DNA from: Paulinella micropora
Lineage: Eukaryota; Cercozoa; Imbricatea; Euglyphida
Assembly: GCA_009731375.1 (NCBI GenBank)
Contig: BJOX01000151.1
Span: forward strand, 302,031 to 366,030
DNA: 64,000 nucleotides
Reading direction: 5' to 3'
Positions 26,207 through 36,247 of this stretch are shown one piece after another (positions within the stretch are counted from its first letter, which is position 1; each line of letters starts with the position of its first letter). The notes beneath the pieces are model-generated. The model worked only from the letters and a program-made list of their open reading frames with translations, had not been told where the DNA came from and searched no databases. The position numbers were made by a program, and so were the translations under genes.

Positions 26207-26739
26207 TTATTCCGAGTTGCTATCTGCACTCTCGGTTCTGAAGACTCTGTGCATGTTCCTATCGTTTTCACGTTTAATATTACTATTAATGCTATTATTT
26301 ACGTATTCGTTAATACCATCACTGGAGTATTTGTTAACAGAAGAATTAAACGATAAATGTTCTTTCTCAATACCAGTGAGAATACTATTCAAGACAATAG
26401 CGGAAAGTTGGCCACGATTATCATTTTTCCACTTATAGAAATTATCCCGTTCTTTGTTTATTTTTTTTCCAATTTCTTTTTTCTCAAGCGAATAAGTTTA
26501 TCCTCCTCTATTTCATTATTTTCAATAGTCAATCGTTGCAACATCTCATTGATAGCCTCAACCTTAATCAGGTCTGGCTGTTTCTTTTCAACGAGACGTG
26601 CAATTTCTTTATCCGCTTTAGAAATTCTTTCTTCGCATATTATTTTATCTTTCTTGAGTCTATCCCTTCCTGTTTGTCTTATTTCAAATTCCTCAATCCA
26701 TTCATTTTTAGTTTTATTTTCTCGCGGAATTAGAGACAT
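26207..26739 (-). CDS. TIR gene 2, left copy (charged coiled-coil protein, frameshift at A8)
   Basis: The preferred start is the ATG at 26739 (MSLIPRENKTKNEWIEEFEI). The first 93 residues are helical and highly charged (KADKEIARLVEKK, EAINEMLQRL). The frame stops at 26458 after KKKLEKK in a run of eight A, but a neighbouring frame continues directly as NKERDNFYKWKNDN and HLSFNSSVNKYSS to a stop at 26207. The same A8 break is in the right copy, so it is either fixed before TIR homogenisation, read by frameshifting, or a systematic error. Upstream lie two hairpins. Function unknown. Confidence 0.5.
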
Positions 26740-26759
26740 GGTTTCCAATGAAAACCTGT

Positions 26760-26832
26760 CCAGACAGAATTCTGATTTCAAGTTCTGTCTGAAGCCTACA
26801 GACAGCCAGACACCGCGCTGTCTGGGTGTTGC
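26760..26832. promoter_or_regulatory. Two short inverted repeats upstream of TIR gene 2
   Basis: AGACAGAA...TTCTGTCT (about 26762-26789) and CCAGACACCGCGCTGTCTGG (about 26805-26824) are adjacent hairpins sharing AGACAG/CTGTCT. They lie just 5' of the ATG at 26739 and recur in the right TIR. They may be operator, origin or resolution signals; the role is inferred only from position. Confidence 0.4.
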
Positions 26833-27104
26833 TGGTGATATTCGCGGAAATAGAATTTCCTGGAATTTTGATGTAATAAATAACGCTTCAAATACTTTTT
26901 TTCCTATACAACTGGTAGGGCGCGGCGGGGGAAAGACCAATGGGTATTAAGGTAGTCATTGAAATTTAGGTTGCGGGTTCAATTCCAGAGGATGTGTTCC
27001 CCCCGCACGGCATCCTTTTGTTTTTTTTGCTTATAAATCTAGCAATAACGATTTTTTTTTTGGATGAATATAAGAGCAGGGTGAGTGAAAATATCTTCTC
27101 CTGT

Positions 27105-27325
27105 TGCTGTCCGACCTGGCCGAGTCCTGTCCGACCCTGTTTTTTAAAGGTCGGCCACTTTTCGCTTATTAAATTTCAATATTTATTGTATAATTCTTCT
27201 TAGTATTACACCTGTCCGACCTGGCCGACCTTTTATTAAAAAAAAGTAAATTTTTCTTCCTCCCCCCATTTTTCTAATGGACACACAAAAAATTTCTAAA
27301 AAAAAGGGTCGGACTCTGCCACCTC
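27105..27325. repeat. GTCCGACC-type iterons in the left TIR
   Basis: CTGTCCGACCTGGCCGA occurs at about 27107 and 27211, CTGTCCGACC again at about 27128, and inverted GGTCGG at about 27149 and 27307. These GC-rich repeats stand out in AT-rich sequence and are present in both TIRs. Iteron-like arrays often mark origins or protein-binding sites. Confidence 0.45.
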
Positions 27326-27501
27326 GGCCTTCATTAATAATGCCAAGGACACCTCAATTCACCAAGGAAGAAATCGTTCAACGGAGAAGGGAAAGGGCGA
27401 AAGCATTTTTGAAGGCTCATCCTGATAAGACTAGGGAAAATGCGAAGGCATACTATTATAAGAACCAAGAGAGAATCAAATTATTGCGGAAGGAGAAATA
27501 A
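27277..27501 (+). CDS. Small basic viral protein spanning the TIR border
   Basis: 74 codons from MDTQKISKKK, with an alternative start at 27340 (MPRTPQFTKEE) exactly at the first base after the TIR. The body is strongly basic and helical (QRRRERAKAFLKAHPDK, AKAYYYKNQERIK), resembling short DNA-binding proteins of viruses in charge only. In the right TIR the same first codons exist but lead into unrelated sequence, so only this end keeps the gene. Specific function unknown. Confidence 0.5.
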   Translation: MDTQKISKKKGRTLPPRPSLIMPRTPQFTKEEIVQRRRERAKAFLKAHPDKTRENAKAYYYKNQERIKLLRKEK

Positions 27502-27571
27502 GAGGTGTTTCGTAATAGTATGTTAAACGATTTATTTTATATATAAAAATATATATACTATTATATAAACC

Positions 27572-28066
27572 ATGGACACCTCTCACAGCCGATCGTATTG
27601 GACATATGAAGACTTACAACTCCATTTGGATTACGTGAATGGAAGTTATTTTCTAAATCTAATCAATGCAGTTTCGTTTCTATCACCCGATGGAAAGTGG
27701 AACACGAACGACTGGAAACTTATGGAAAGTATAGAGAACGGGGAAGAACAATATTGTTGTTGCTCACACGAGATCGCGAAGAATTACATTATAAAAAATG
27801 TAAAAAACTGAACGAAATGGTGCTGGGATCTGAATGTATTAAGCGATTTAAGAACGATAAAATGAACAAAGACCTATCGTTGCTTATCCGCACCCTTGAC
27901 AATCCAAACATTAAATTTTGTTGTTATTGTGATAGCAATAGGGCAATTCAAAAAAAGATTGTAGAAAAATATCCAAACAGGGACAAGTTATCATAAATCT
28001 TGTATGAAAAAGAAATTTTATCAATGCACTCTTTGTAATGCTTTTAGAGGATTTGCCCCCATGTGA
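27572..28066 (+). pseudogene. Viral zinc-ribbon-type gene, two frameshifts
   Basis: It starts MDTSHSRSYWTYEDLQ after a TATA-like box. The first frame (to 27811) reads QYCCCSHEIAKNYIIKN. A second frame continues NEMVLGSECIKRFKND and FCCYCDSN to 27996, and a third gives SCMKKKFYQCTLCNAF to 28066. The Cys/His arrangement across frames (CCxH, GSxC, CxxC, C...CxxC) is that of one zinc-binding protein broken twice, near A-runs. A role in transcription or packaging would be a guess. Confidence 0.5.
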
Positions 28067-28267
28067 TTGCTTGGATAAGATTAGAAGTAGAACAAACGAT
28101 AAACCCTTTTGGCTAAGATAATAAGTAAAAGAAACAAGTTATTTTTTTTGTCATAACGATATATAAAAAATTATAATTACCTATTAAGGACAATGATATA
28201 CATGGATATACGGATATATAGAATAATTAATTTATTTTTATAAAAAAAATCCGAGCGACTATATAAT
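28067..28267. other. AT-rich viral spacer
   Basis: Short AT-rich intergenic stretch with ATATATAAAA-like boxes. No gene. Confidence 0.5.
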
Positions 28268-28369
28268 ATGACCGCGCCGACACTGACCAATGGACAATGG
28301 TATTGGAAACAAGAAGAAGCACTGAGAGATAAACCACTTGATGCGGTTCTTATCAAGTGGGGGAATTAA
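28268..28369 (+). CDS. Very small viral ORF (33 aa)
   Basis: The ATG at 28268 follows GACTATATAAT, the TATA-like box seen at other viral starts. It reads MTAPTLTNGQWYWKQEEAL and ends in IKWGN. It may be an independent small peptide or the broken N-terminus of the primase gene, which begins again 12 bp later in another frame. Confidence 0.35.
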   Translation: MTAPTLTNGQWYWKQEEALRDKPLDAVLIKWGN

Positions 28370-28381
28370 CAATTCACCACT

Positions 28382-29334
28382 ATGCCATGCCAAGAGGATT
28401 TCATTGAATTGATTGAAAAAACGCCCGATGACCAAAAGCAATACTATGAAGTATTATGGAAAACAAACCCCAACGAATATTTGCCGACATTGATGGCGAT
28501 GAATTATCAATCTCACGAGAAAAAATGTATGAGCGGTGGAACACACTTATGGAAAATGTATTTTCTAATATGGGTTTGAAGTATAATCCCAAAAAAGCCA
28601 AATACTTGGACGCGAGCAAGAATGGTAAAATGTCGTGCCATTTTTCTTACGATAACGGCTTGGTGTTCAAAAACTGCGAAACACAAAAAGAGTTTTGGAA
28701 GTATGTGGAAGTGGTGATTGCAAAAGATTATCCCGACCTTTGTTTCACATTTGAACGAGCCAACAAGAATATTGAATTGCGGACTATACTTGATATTTCC
28801 GTCTATAACAAAAACAGGGCTTTCCGCACTGTCTACTCTCATAAAGAGGATAGCGACCGCGTTTTGCTTCCGTATTCATACACACCAAAAACAAACACCT
28901 TGAAACTGCTACAAGATGTGGAAATAGACGATTATCTGATTATGCGCCCCGATGGCAATACATTTTACTATGTCAAAATTCCCGAATATACAACTTTGAA
29001 GCGATATCAACATATTACATTGGACGAAATACGCGAAATTATACTCAGCAAAATACCAAATGTAGAAATTGTTGAAATAAAGCAGAGAATGTTTGTTTTA
29101 AAAACCATAGGGACACGAGTATGTATCATAAACGGGGAAGAAAACAACAGCGACAATTGCTATGTAGTATGGAGAAGAGACGGGCTGTATTTCTACTGCC
29201 ACGATAGCAGTTGCGAGGGTAAAGGCATGAAAATTCACGAATTATCACCCCCTATCGTCCGTAATATCAACACGATTGATGACCTGCGCCGACTCGCCAG
29301 CGAATGTAAAAGCGTAGAAAAATCAAAGAGTTGA
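28382..29334 (+). CDS. Archaeo-eukaryotic-type primase domain, N-terminal frameshift
   Basis: The main open frame is 28456-29334 (292 codons). FADIDGDELS matches the metal-binding DxD-type motif I of AEP primases, followed by the AFRTVYSHKEDSDRVLLP region seen in herpes/pox-type AEP primases of large DNA viruses. FYCHDSSCEGKGMKI near the C-terminus looks like the zinc motif. The preceding frame from 28382 (MPCQEDFIELIEKTPDDQKQ) runs straight into it, so the true N-terminus is probably there with a one-base shift near 28460. It would make primers for viral replication. The 3' end is duplicated (29239-29473), cutting the link to the helicase; originally it was probably one primase-helicase polypeptide. 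Confidence 0.65.
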
Positions 29335-29473
29335 TAGACACTGCTTTGGCCTGGATAATTATCACCCCCTATCGTCCGTAATATCAACACGATTGATGAC
29401 CTGCGCCGACTCGCCAGCGAATGTAAAAGCGTAGAAAATTCAAAGAGTTGATAGACACTGCTTTGGCCTGGAT
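29239..29473 (+). repeat. 117-bp tandem duplication between primase and helicase
   Basis: The segment starting ATTATCACCCCCTATCGTCC and ending GACACTGCTTTGGCCTGGAT occurs twice in tandem (about 29242-29357 and 29358-29473) with one A/T difference in an A-run. It contains the primase C-terminus and the first helicase codons. Confidence 0.9.
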
Positions 29474-30833
29474 GAATGAATCATACACTTTTGCTAATTT
29501 AGCCAAGCCGACTATAATTGAAGAATATGTTGATTCCAAAAGTAAGCAGGTATTTCGCTACAAGACGGAATCAGCAATGGAATCATTCTTCAAAAACAAA
29601 AGAGTAAAGACCAATCTATCAAAGGAGGACTGGATAGCGCTAGGCAAAAACCCAGCCAAATTGAACGTTGTTAATTTGTATAAAATATGGACTACACACC
29701 CGAGAAGACGCGAAGTAAATGACGTAATCTTTGACCCCAAAGCATACTTTGATAACGAAAAACAAGGGTTTTATAACTTGTTTAAGGGTTTTGAAATCCC
29801 AGCGGATACATTAGGAGACGTGAAATCATTCACGGCAGAAGAAGAAAAAAATGAAGCATTCTTTCAACATATCCTAAACAGATGGTGTGGGGGAAGGCAA
29901 GACATATATAAAAAGGTGCTTGATATGTTTGCGAGCATTTACCAAAAGCCGTGGCAAAAACTACACTTATCATTAGTTTTGACAAGCACTGAACGAGCAG
30001 GCAAGGGTATTATTCTTGAAATATTCAAAGACATAATAGGTGCCGATTATTACTTCCAGCCGTCCGACGTTAGAGAAATATTAGGCGATTTCGATGCGCA
30101 ACTCGCGAAAGCAATCGTAGTATTTATGGACGAAATGGTATGGGGTGGTGATAAAGAACGAGCGGGAACAATTAAAAAACTCGTATCAGAAAACACGCTC
30201 ACTCTTAAACAAAAATATTTACCAAGTCTAACATTAGAAAATATGTTATTTCTAGTCCTTGCTTCAAACGAAGAATGGGTAGTGCCAGCGGGAACCACTG
30301 AGCAACGATGGCTCGTCCTTGAAGTTTCTGATGAACTGGCACTTATGAAAACAGACGAAAAGAGAAAAATGATTGCGGATATTAGATCTATTGACAGGCA
30401 ACGACTTGCAAAGTTTCTTCTTGAACGAGACCTCAGCGAGTTTAACGATCGCGAAACAATCATTACGAAGGGGCTACGAGAACAAAAAGTGAAATCCCTT
30501 TCAAAGTTGAGAAAGTGGTGGTTAGAGTGCTTAAACTTGGGATATATCACAAAAGACTTTCCAGAAATTCATTTTGGTAAAGATGTTTCAAAAGAAGCAT
30601 TATACGATGCGTATAAAGCCAATGCGAATGACCCGCACACTTCACGGGTTAGTTTCTGGACTAGTCTTAGAAAACTGATGCCAGGTGCAGTAGAAAAGAA
30701 GAAAACAACAGAAGCAGGTGTAAGAATTAAATACGTGGATTTACCAACCTTAGAAGAATGTAAAAATCAATGGAAGGTTATTTATGGTGATAATGAATGG
30801 GTTTTTGACGATAACGATGACGATGATGAATAA
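29448..30833 (+). CDS. Superfamily 3 (D5-like) replicative helicase
   Basis: 461 residues. Walker A is TERAGKGIILEI (about 181-192) and Walker B VVFMDE (224-229). LASNEEW (271-277) is the motif C/sensor region and TEQRW (284-288) carries the arginine typical of D5-like SF3 ATPases. The GKG form of Walker A is common in virophage and PLV helicases. The protein would act as a ring helicase with the upstream primase. The acidic tail (EWVFDDNDDDDE) is unusual. The frame extends upstream in the duplicated segment (KELIDTALAW), showing that the gene was longer and probably fused to the primase. Confidence 0.85.
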   Translation: MIDTALAWMNESYTFANLAKPTIIEEYVDSKSKQVFRYKTESAMESFFKNKRVKTNLSKEDWIALGKNPAKLNVVNLYKIWTTHPRRREVNDVIFDPKAYFDNEKQGFYNLFKGFEIPADTLGDVKSFTAEEEKNEAFFQHILNRWCGGRQDIYKKVLDMFASIYQKPWQKLHLSLVLTSTERAGKGIILEIFKDIIGADYYFQPSDVREILGDFDAQLAKAIVVFMDEMVWGGDKERAGTIKKLVSENTLTLKQKYLPSLTLENMLFLVLASNEEWVVPAGTTEQRWLVLEVSDELALMKTDEKRKMIADIRSIDRQRLAKFLLERDLSEFNDRETIITKGLREQKVKSLSKLRKWWLECLNLGYITKDFPEIHFGKDVSKEALYDAYKANANDPHTSRVSFWTSLRKLMPGAVEKKKTTEAGVRIKYVDLPTLEECKNQWKVIYGDNEWVFDDNDDDDE

Positions 30834-30878
30834 ACAATATTAAAAAAAACTGTATTTTTTGTTATGCTTATATATAGC

Positions 30879-31553
30879 ATGCCATCAACCAAAGGAGATC
30901 ATCTAAGTCAAATAGAAAAATGGACTCATTTAAGTAGCGACATAAAACTGCCAACAAGCAAATCGCTTAAACCTGAAATTGTAGCATTTTACAAAAAATA
31001 CCGACCCGAACAACCCCCGCAGGGTGATAATGTTAAAGTTGCATTACCCTCCGTTGATACATTGAAGAATGTTGTTTTTGATGAGATAGAAGAATTTACA
31101 CCCTTTAAAGAAAGTGATATGAAGGAAACTGGTATTACTGAAATCAAGGCTAACGTAGGAGAAGAATCGGCCAAAAAAGAATTACCAGTTAAAACAGGTA
31201 AAGAATTACCAGTTTTAGAAGCATCCACGCCACCAAATGAGAAGAAAACACCAATTAAAGCAAAGCGGAATCCGCCCGAGAGCGGGTATAGTTGGTATGA
31301 AATAATAACGGCACATTTGAAAGTATCAAAAGACCCGTTTAATTTATTGTATATGAAAGTGGAAGACCGCACCATAATGCAGGAGGATATGAAGAAATGG
31401 CACGAGAGTAGATACGCACACATACCACCAGACCAACGTCCTATTCTTAAATATGGTAAGTTAGATTATAAGACATTTTTCCGCGATGTTTTATCTCAAC
31501 ACGAGGGCAAACTCACGACACTAAAAGATATGTATGACAGGTTTCATGTGTAA
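30879..31553 (+). CDS. Viral protein of unknown function (224 aa)
   Basis: I choose the ATG at 30879 (MPSTKGDHLSQIEKW) because it follows TTATATATAGC, the box found before several viral genes, rather than the ATG at 30864 inside the box. The N-terminal half is helical (LKPEIVAFYKKYRPEQ), the middle is low-complexity Lys/Glu/Pro and the C-terminal 90 residues look globular (SGYSWYEIITAHLKV, LTTLKDMYDRFHV). No family is recognised. It sits between replication and structural genes. Confidence 0.6.
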   Translation: MPSTKGDHLSQIEKWTHLSSDIKLPTSKSLKPEIVAFYKKYRPEQPPQGDNVKVALPSVDTLKNVVFDEIEEFTPFKESDMKETGITEIKANVGEESAKKELPVKTGKELPVLEASTPPNEKKTPIKAKRNPPESGYSWYEIITAHLKVSKDPFNLLYMKVEDRTIMQEDMKKWHESRYAHIPPDQRPILKYGKLDYKTFFRDVLSQHEGKLTTLKDMYDRFHV

Positions 31554-32221
31554 GCGGCGGTTATTGCTATGTCTCTCATCACATCAATATTAAAATATGA
31601 TGGTTTAAAAGATACATAATCCGCAGATGCCGTTTTATAATATACTTCCAATGTTATTGGAGCATCTGTCGCATATGTCAATAAAACCTCATTAGTCGTA
31701 TTTCCAGAAATTCGTATTGTTCTATTATTGGTGGTATCCGCGGGATTTGGACAAGTCATTAACCGTATCATTTTCATTTGGACTCCATATCTTTGAATTA
31801 GCCATACACAATCAAAAGACTTATACTCAATGGCGGTTGTNNNNNNNNNNGAGCCATATACAATCAAAAGACCTATACTCAATGGCGGTTGTATAATTTA
31901 GCACTTCGCTGTAAAAGTCATCAACATTTGTTCCGTCCGTTTTATGAAACCAGAACTGAAAAGTTCCTATTCCAGTCGGGGCGGGCAAATTTAAAGACCC
32001 GCGAAAAGATACATAAAATAACCATATCCCAGATTTGATATTGTTTTGCTACCATAACCGCCAGTGCAAAGAGTAGTGAATGTGGAACTTTCCATCCACG
32101 ACCTAATGTCAAGACCAACATACGCATTTTGAATGTTTCTTGTTAATGTCGGGGTAGCAGTGACGGCAATAGTTTTAGTATCTATTGACTGCTGTTCTTG
32201 CGATCGGCCGAATATATTCAT
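31544..32221 (-). pseudogene. Second, shortened MNIFG-type structural gene, broken, with gap
   Basis: The minus-strand start is MNIFGRSQEQQSIDTK (32221), closely matching the start of the 45495 gene (MNIFGQSTNT). A stretch reads RNIQNAYVGLDIRSWM, another frame continues, and the 3' part (31882-31544) reads MIRLMTCPNPADTTNNRTIR and ISGNTTNEVLLTYATD to the stop. A 10-base gap at 31841-31850 is flanked on both sides by the same 40-bp sequence, so this is an unresolved assembly join. The gene is a paralogue of, or partial duplicate module from, the 44265-45495 structural gene. Confidence 0.5.
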
Positions 32222-32269
32222 ATTTTTTTAAACTATATATTCTACGATATAAAATAATTCTATTAAATT

Positions 32270-35200
32270 ATGAACCATTTGGGCAATCCATGGACATATC
32301 ATTTTTACGGCTCTGTTATAGTGGATGAGAATTTAGAAATTGATGGAGTATTATATGGCGATCATATTGAAGCAAACTCAATACAAGCAAGGACTGACGA
32401 CATAACAATATCATCGCGAAATAATAACTCCTCTTTGTTGATATCTGATACTGATTATGTGTCAATTAATAACGAATACGATTTACCATTAGCGGACGGC
32501 ACGGCTAATCAAGTATTAAAAACAGATGGGTTGGGCAATACTTCATTTGCTACATTAACTTTAAGTTATATAAGCGACTTTGAATTAGATAAATTAACGG
32601 ACGTAACAATAACGGGCACACCCAACAGCAATCAATTGCTTATTTATAGCACAGGGCAATGGAGAAACACAACATCGCCTTTTCTAAGATTAGATGGAAT
32701 TTTCAATATGACGGGAACATTAAATATGGGAGGGCAAAGCATAACAAATGTAAATCTTGTTGATGGTGTAGATGTTTCTGTTCTTGATACTTCGGTGGTT
32801 AAACTAACAGGAGACCAAACAATAACGGGGAATAAGGATTTCGTGGATAAAATATCAACATGGTATGGGAAACCGATAATCATAGGTAGAGCAACAAAAG
32901 GAAATGGTGCTACTGGTGGATTGGAATTGTATGGTATGGCGACCGAACTGGTGGCGCGCATATGCAAGCAATTACATCACAAGACAATTATCCTACTTTT
33001 TCATTAGTCAATTTAGGGCATGGTAGTGTAAGTATGGCCTTCGATGCTTATATGGAATCTAACGCATGGGAATCTAGTTATGCGAGTTCAAGTTTTGCGA
33101 TCGCGAAAGTTAATGATAAATTTAGAATTTTGTATGGTATTGGGAGTACCATTGGGGATGTTGTTCCATGGGACACCGCTCTGGAGGTTGATACTGCAGG
33201 TTTGTTAACAACAAAAGCAATAACTGCAAGTGGATTAATAACGGCAAATGCGGGATTAAATATGGGAGGGCAAAGCATAACAAATGTTAATTTGGTTGAT
33301 GGTGTTGATGTTTATGTTCTTGATACTTCCGTGGTTAAACTAACAGGAGACCAAACCATAGCGGGTATTAAGACATTTAGCAGTATAATAAATGCGAGTG
33401 CGGGGATTGATATGAAAAGCCAAAGCATAACAAATGTAAATTTGGTTGATGGTATGGATGTTTCTGTTCTTGATACTTCGGTGGTTAAACTAACAGGAGA
33501 CCAAACCATAGCAGGGAATAAAAAATTTACATCAACTTTAGAAGTAAGTGGTTCGTCCAATCCTACTTCTTTTGACGGCATCGGTATAGCATTTGATACA
33601 AAAATAGGAATGATTGCAGCACAAAAAACAGCAACAGCGACTTGGTATCCGATACAAATAACTGGTTCATATGTAGAGTTATATTCAGGTAATACTTTAA
33701 TTATAACCGCAACTGGAACAACATTAAGTTTGAATAACAACAAAATAACAAACTTAGCCGACCCTTCCGCTTCAACAGATGGAGCAAATAAAAGTTATGT
33801 TGATACAAAAGACGGGCAAAATGTGAAACTAACAGGAAACCAAACCATAGCAGGAATTAAGACATATAGCAGTGGTGTTGAAATAACGGGAAATTCAATA
33901 AATTCAACAACAAAAGGCACATTCATCGTTTTCAATTCTACAAGTAATATCGGGTCAATTGCTAGTTTGGATATGAAAACTGCAACATATTACAACTTTG
34001 AAATTTCTGCGAAAAAAATAAGTTTTATTATTGACGGGACGATTGTTTCGTGGTTTAATGCTACTGGATTAGATTGTAATAGTAGTCGGATTGTTAATCT
34101 AGGAGCACCACAAAATGCGAATGAAGCGGTAAATAGGCAATATCTGGATGACAATTGTGTGAAACTAACAACAGACCAAACCATAACAGGAAGTAAACAT
34201 TTAATGGGAGCACTACAATAAAATATCTAACTTTAACACAAACGGCCGATTTTAATAATCAAGTTATCATTAATGGTGGAAATATAACATAATGGGGCGA
34301 GGATATTAAACCAAAATGGAGGAGATATATTCTTTTCACAGACATCAGGTGATTATCAGTATTTCTTATTTACTCTAAATACCGCTACAAGTGGAACCGC
34401 GAACCAACGAGGTTATGTATTTACGAATGTAGCATTTGATGCAAAAGGGGTGGGACTTTATATTTCAAAACTTTTGGATAATAAAAGTGCTTCGTCTGAC
34501 ATTGTCCGTTCTAACAATGCTGGCGGTATGCGGTTTTATGGTGCTTTGGATATGAACTCAAACAACATAACAAGTGCTGGAACAATAACGGGAACTACAT
34601 TAACGGCAACTTCTGGTATGACTACAACAACATTAAAAACGAGCGACAAAATAACAACAGCATCAGGTATGCCAATAATCATAGGCAATACAACGAAAGG
34701 AATAGGAACAACAGCGTGTTTAGAAGTATGGGACTTATAATAATAATACAACTGGAGCACATATGCAGGCTATTACAACGGAAGATATTTATCCTACTTT
34801 TCAACTAACTAATTTAAGTCATAATAACATAAATATGACATTTGATGCGTATTTAGATGCTGGCGGATGGAAATCAAGTTATGCGAGTTCTAATTTTCTA
34901 ATTAGTAAATGGAATAATAAACTTAGATTTTTGTATGATAGCGGGAAAAGTGTGGGGGTTGCTGTTCCTTGGTCTCTCGCTCTGGAACTTGACACATCGG
35001 GCTTATTAACAACGAAGGCAATAACAGCAAGTGGAGCGATAACGGCAAATGCGGGTATATCAACAACAACGGCAACCGCGAGTGGATTAATAACGGCAAA
35101 TGCGGGTATATCAACAACCACATTAACAACGAGCGACAAAATAACAACAGCGCTAGGCAAACCGATAATCATAGGCAACTCAACAAAAGGGATAGGAGCA

Positions 35201-36085
35201 ACGGCAGGTTTAGAATTATACGGAACGGCGAGTAATGTCGCAGGAGCACATATACAGGCAATAGCTTCAACGGACATCTATCCAGTTTTTCAACAACTAA
35301 ACTGGTCGCATGATAATGTCAATTTAAGTTTTGATGCTTATTTTGATGGCACGAACTGGAAATCAAGCCACAGCGGTTCAAACTTTCTAATTCAAAAAGG
35401 TGGAAAACTCGCTTTTTATTATAATTCAGAAACAACGGTGGGAAACAATATATCTTACACTGAGGCGATGAACATTAATACGTCGGGAGATTTAAGCATC
35501 ACAACAGCATCCAGTGGATTTTTAACATTAAGAAAAAGACCAAGTTCTACTTACGACCCACAAATATAAATGAAATCAGGAGGATATTCAAATTATGGTG
35601 TGGTCTGCTCATCTCAGGGAATTCTACATGCTTGGACTACTTCAAACTCTTCAGGTGAGCCGTCTGGCAGTTATAATTATGTTCCACTTAATGGTGCTTG
35701 GACAAACTCATCGGACAGGAGACTAAAATCAGATATTAAAACATTAGACTGCGGGGATCGTTGTGAGAAACTAATGAAAATAAATTGTTGTTCAAATTAT
35801 TTGAAAGCAGACGAAAAGAAAGAACAAAAGAACCACGGATTTATTGCTGATGAAGTTAAAAAAATATTTCCTGAATTTGTATCTGAAAGTGGAATGAAAG
35901 CAGATGATGGAAATGGAAATCTTGAAGGCATAACATATACAAGTTTTATACCAATATTAGTCAGTTCTTTTCAACACAGGGCGGAAAAGGTAGTTAATTT
36001 AGAAAAAGAAAATAAACTTTTACTTAATATACTACAAGACCAAACCAACCAATTAGCAGAAATACGAGCAGTCGTTTTCCCTTGA
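32270..36085 (+). pseudogene. Long viral fibre gene with C-terminal S74 chaperone domain, broken
   Basis: Consecutive segments 32270-33007, 32962-34221, about 34222-34740, 34763-35569 and 35570-36085 form one fibre of about 1270 codons. Repeats dominate: MGGQSITNVNLVDG with VVKLTGDQTI three times, KPIIIGNSTKG with GAHMQAIT-like segments three times, and TASGLITANAGIS-type repeats, all typical of beta-helical tail fibres. The C-terminus is a Peptidase_S74 intramolecular chaperone (SSDRRLKSDIKTL, HGFIADEV) that trims itself after trimer folding, followed by a coiled coil (VVNLEKENKLLLNILQ). Frameshifts lie near 32950, 34220 and 34735; an in-frame TAA at 35567-35569 separates the chaperone. The fibre would bind the host surface. 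In this copy it cannot be made intact unless the breaks are errors. Confidence 0.75.
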
Positions 36086-36247
36086 TATTTATCAACTACA
36101 CTCTCATTCGCTTTGCTTATACTCGTAATCTCAAACTTGTTTGAGACATTGATAAACATCGTAAAAGAATAATATTTTTTAATAAAAAAAAACGATGTTT
36201 TAGAATAAGAGAGAGTGCGACAGCACGAATCGCAATTCTAAAATATC

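Larger units (their letters stand above)
25166..27339 (+). repeat. Left terminal inverted repeat of the virus
   Basis: 2174 bp, reverse complement of 47269-49446 with few changes. It contains a 401-bp terminal palindrome, two genes, short hairpins and GTCCGACC-type repeats. The inner border is the TTCATTAATA at 27330-27339, after which the two ends diverge. Confidence 0.92.

Noticed and set aside
26357-26950. 197-codon plus-strand ORF in the left TIR (and its mirror at 47657-48250)
   Set aside because: It is the antisense shadow of TIR gene 2, rich in Phe/Leu/Ser as expected for the complement of Lys/Glu codons.
26925-27010. tRNA-like sequence in the TIRs (GGTTCAATTCC B-box-like word, GGGGGAA/TTCCCCC outer pairing)
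   Set aside because: The T-stem pairs poorly, no 5-bp anticodon stem forms, and seven extra bases lie between T-arm and acceptor. Not a tRNA.
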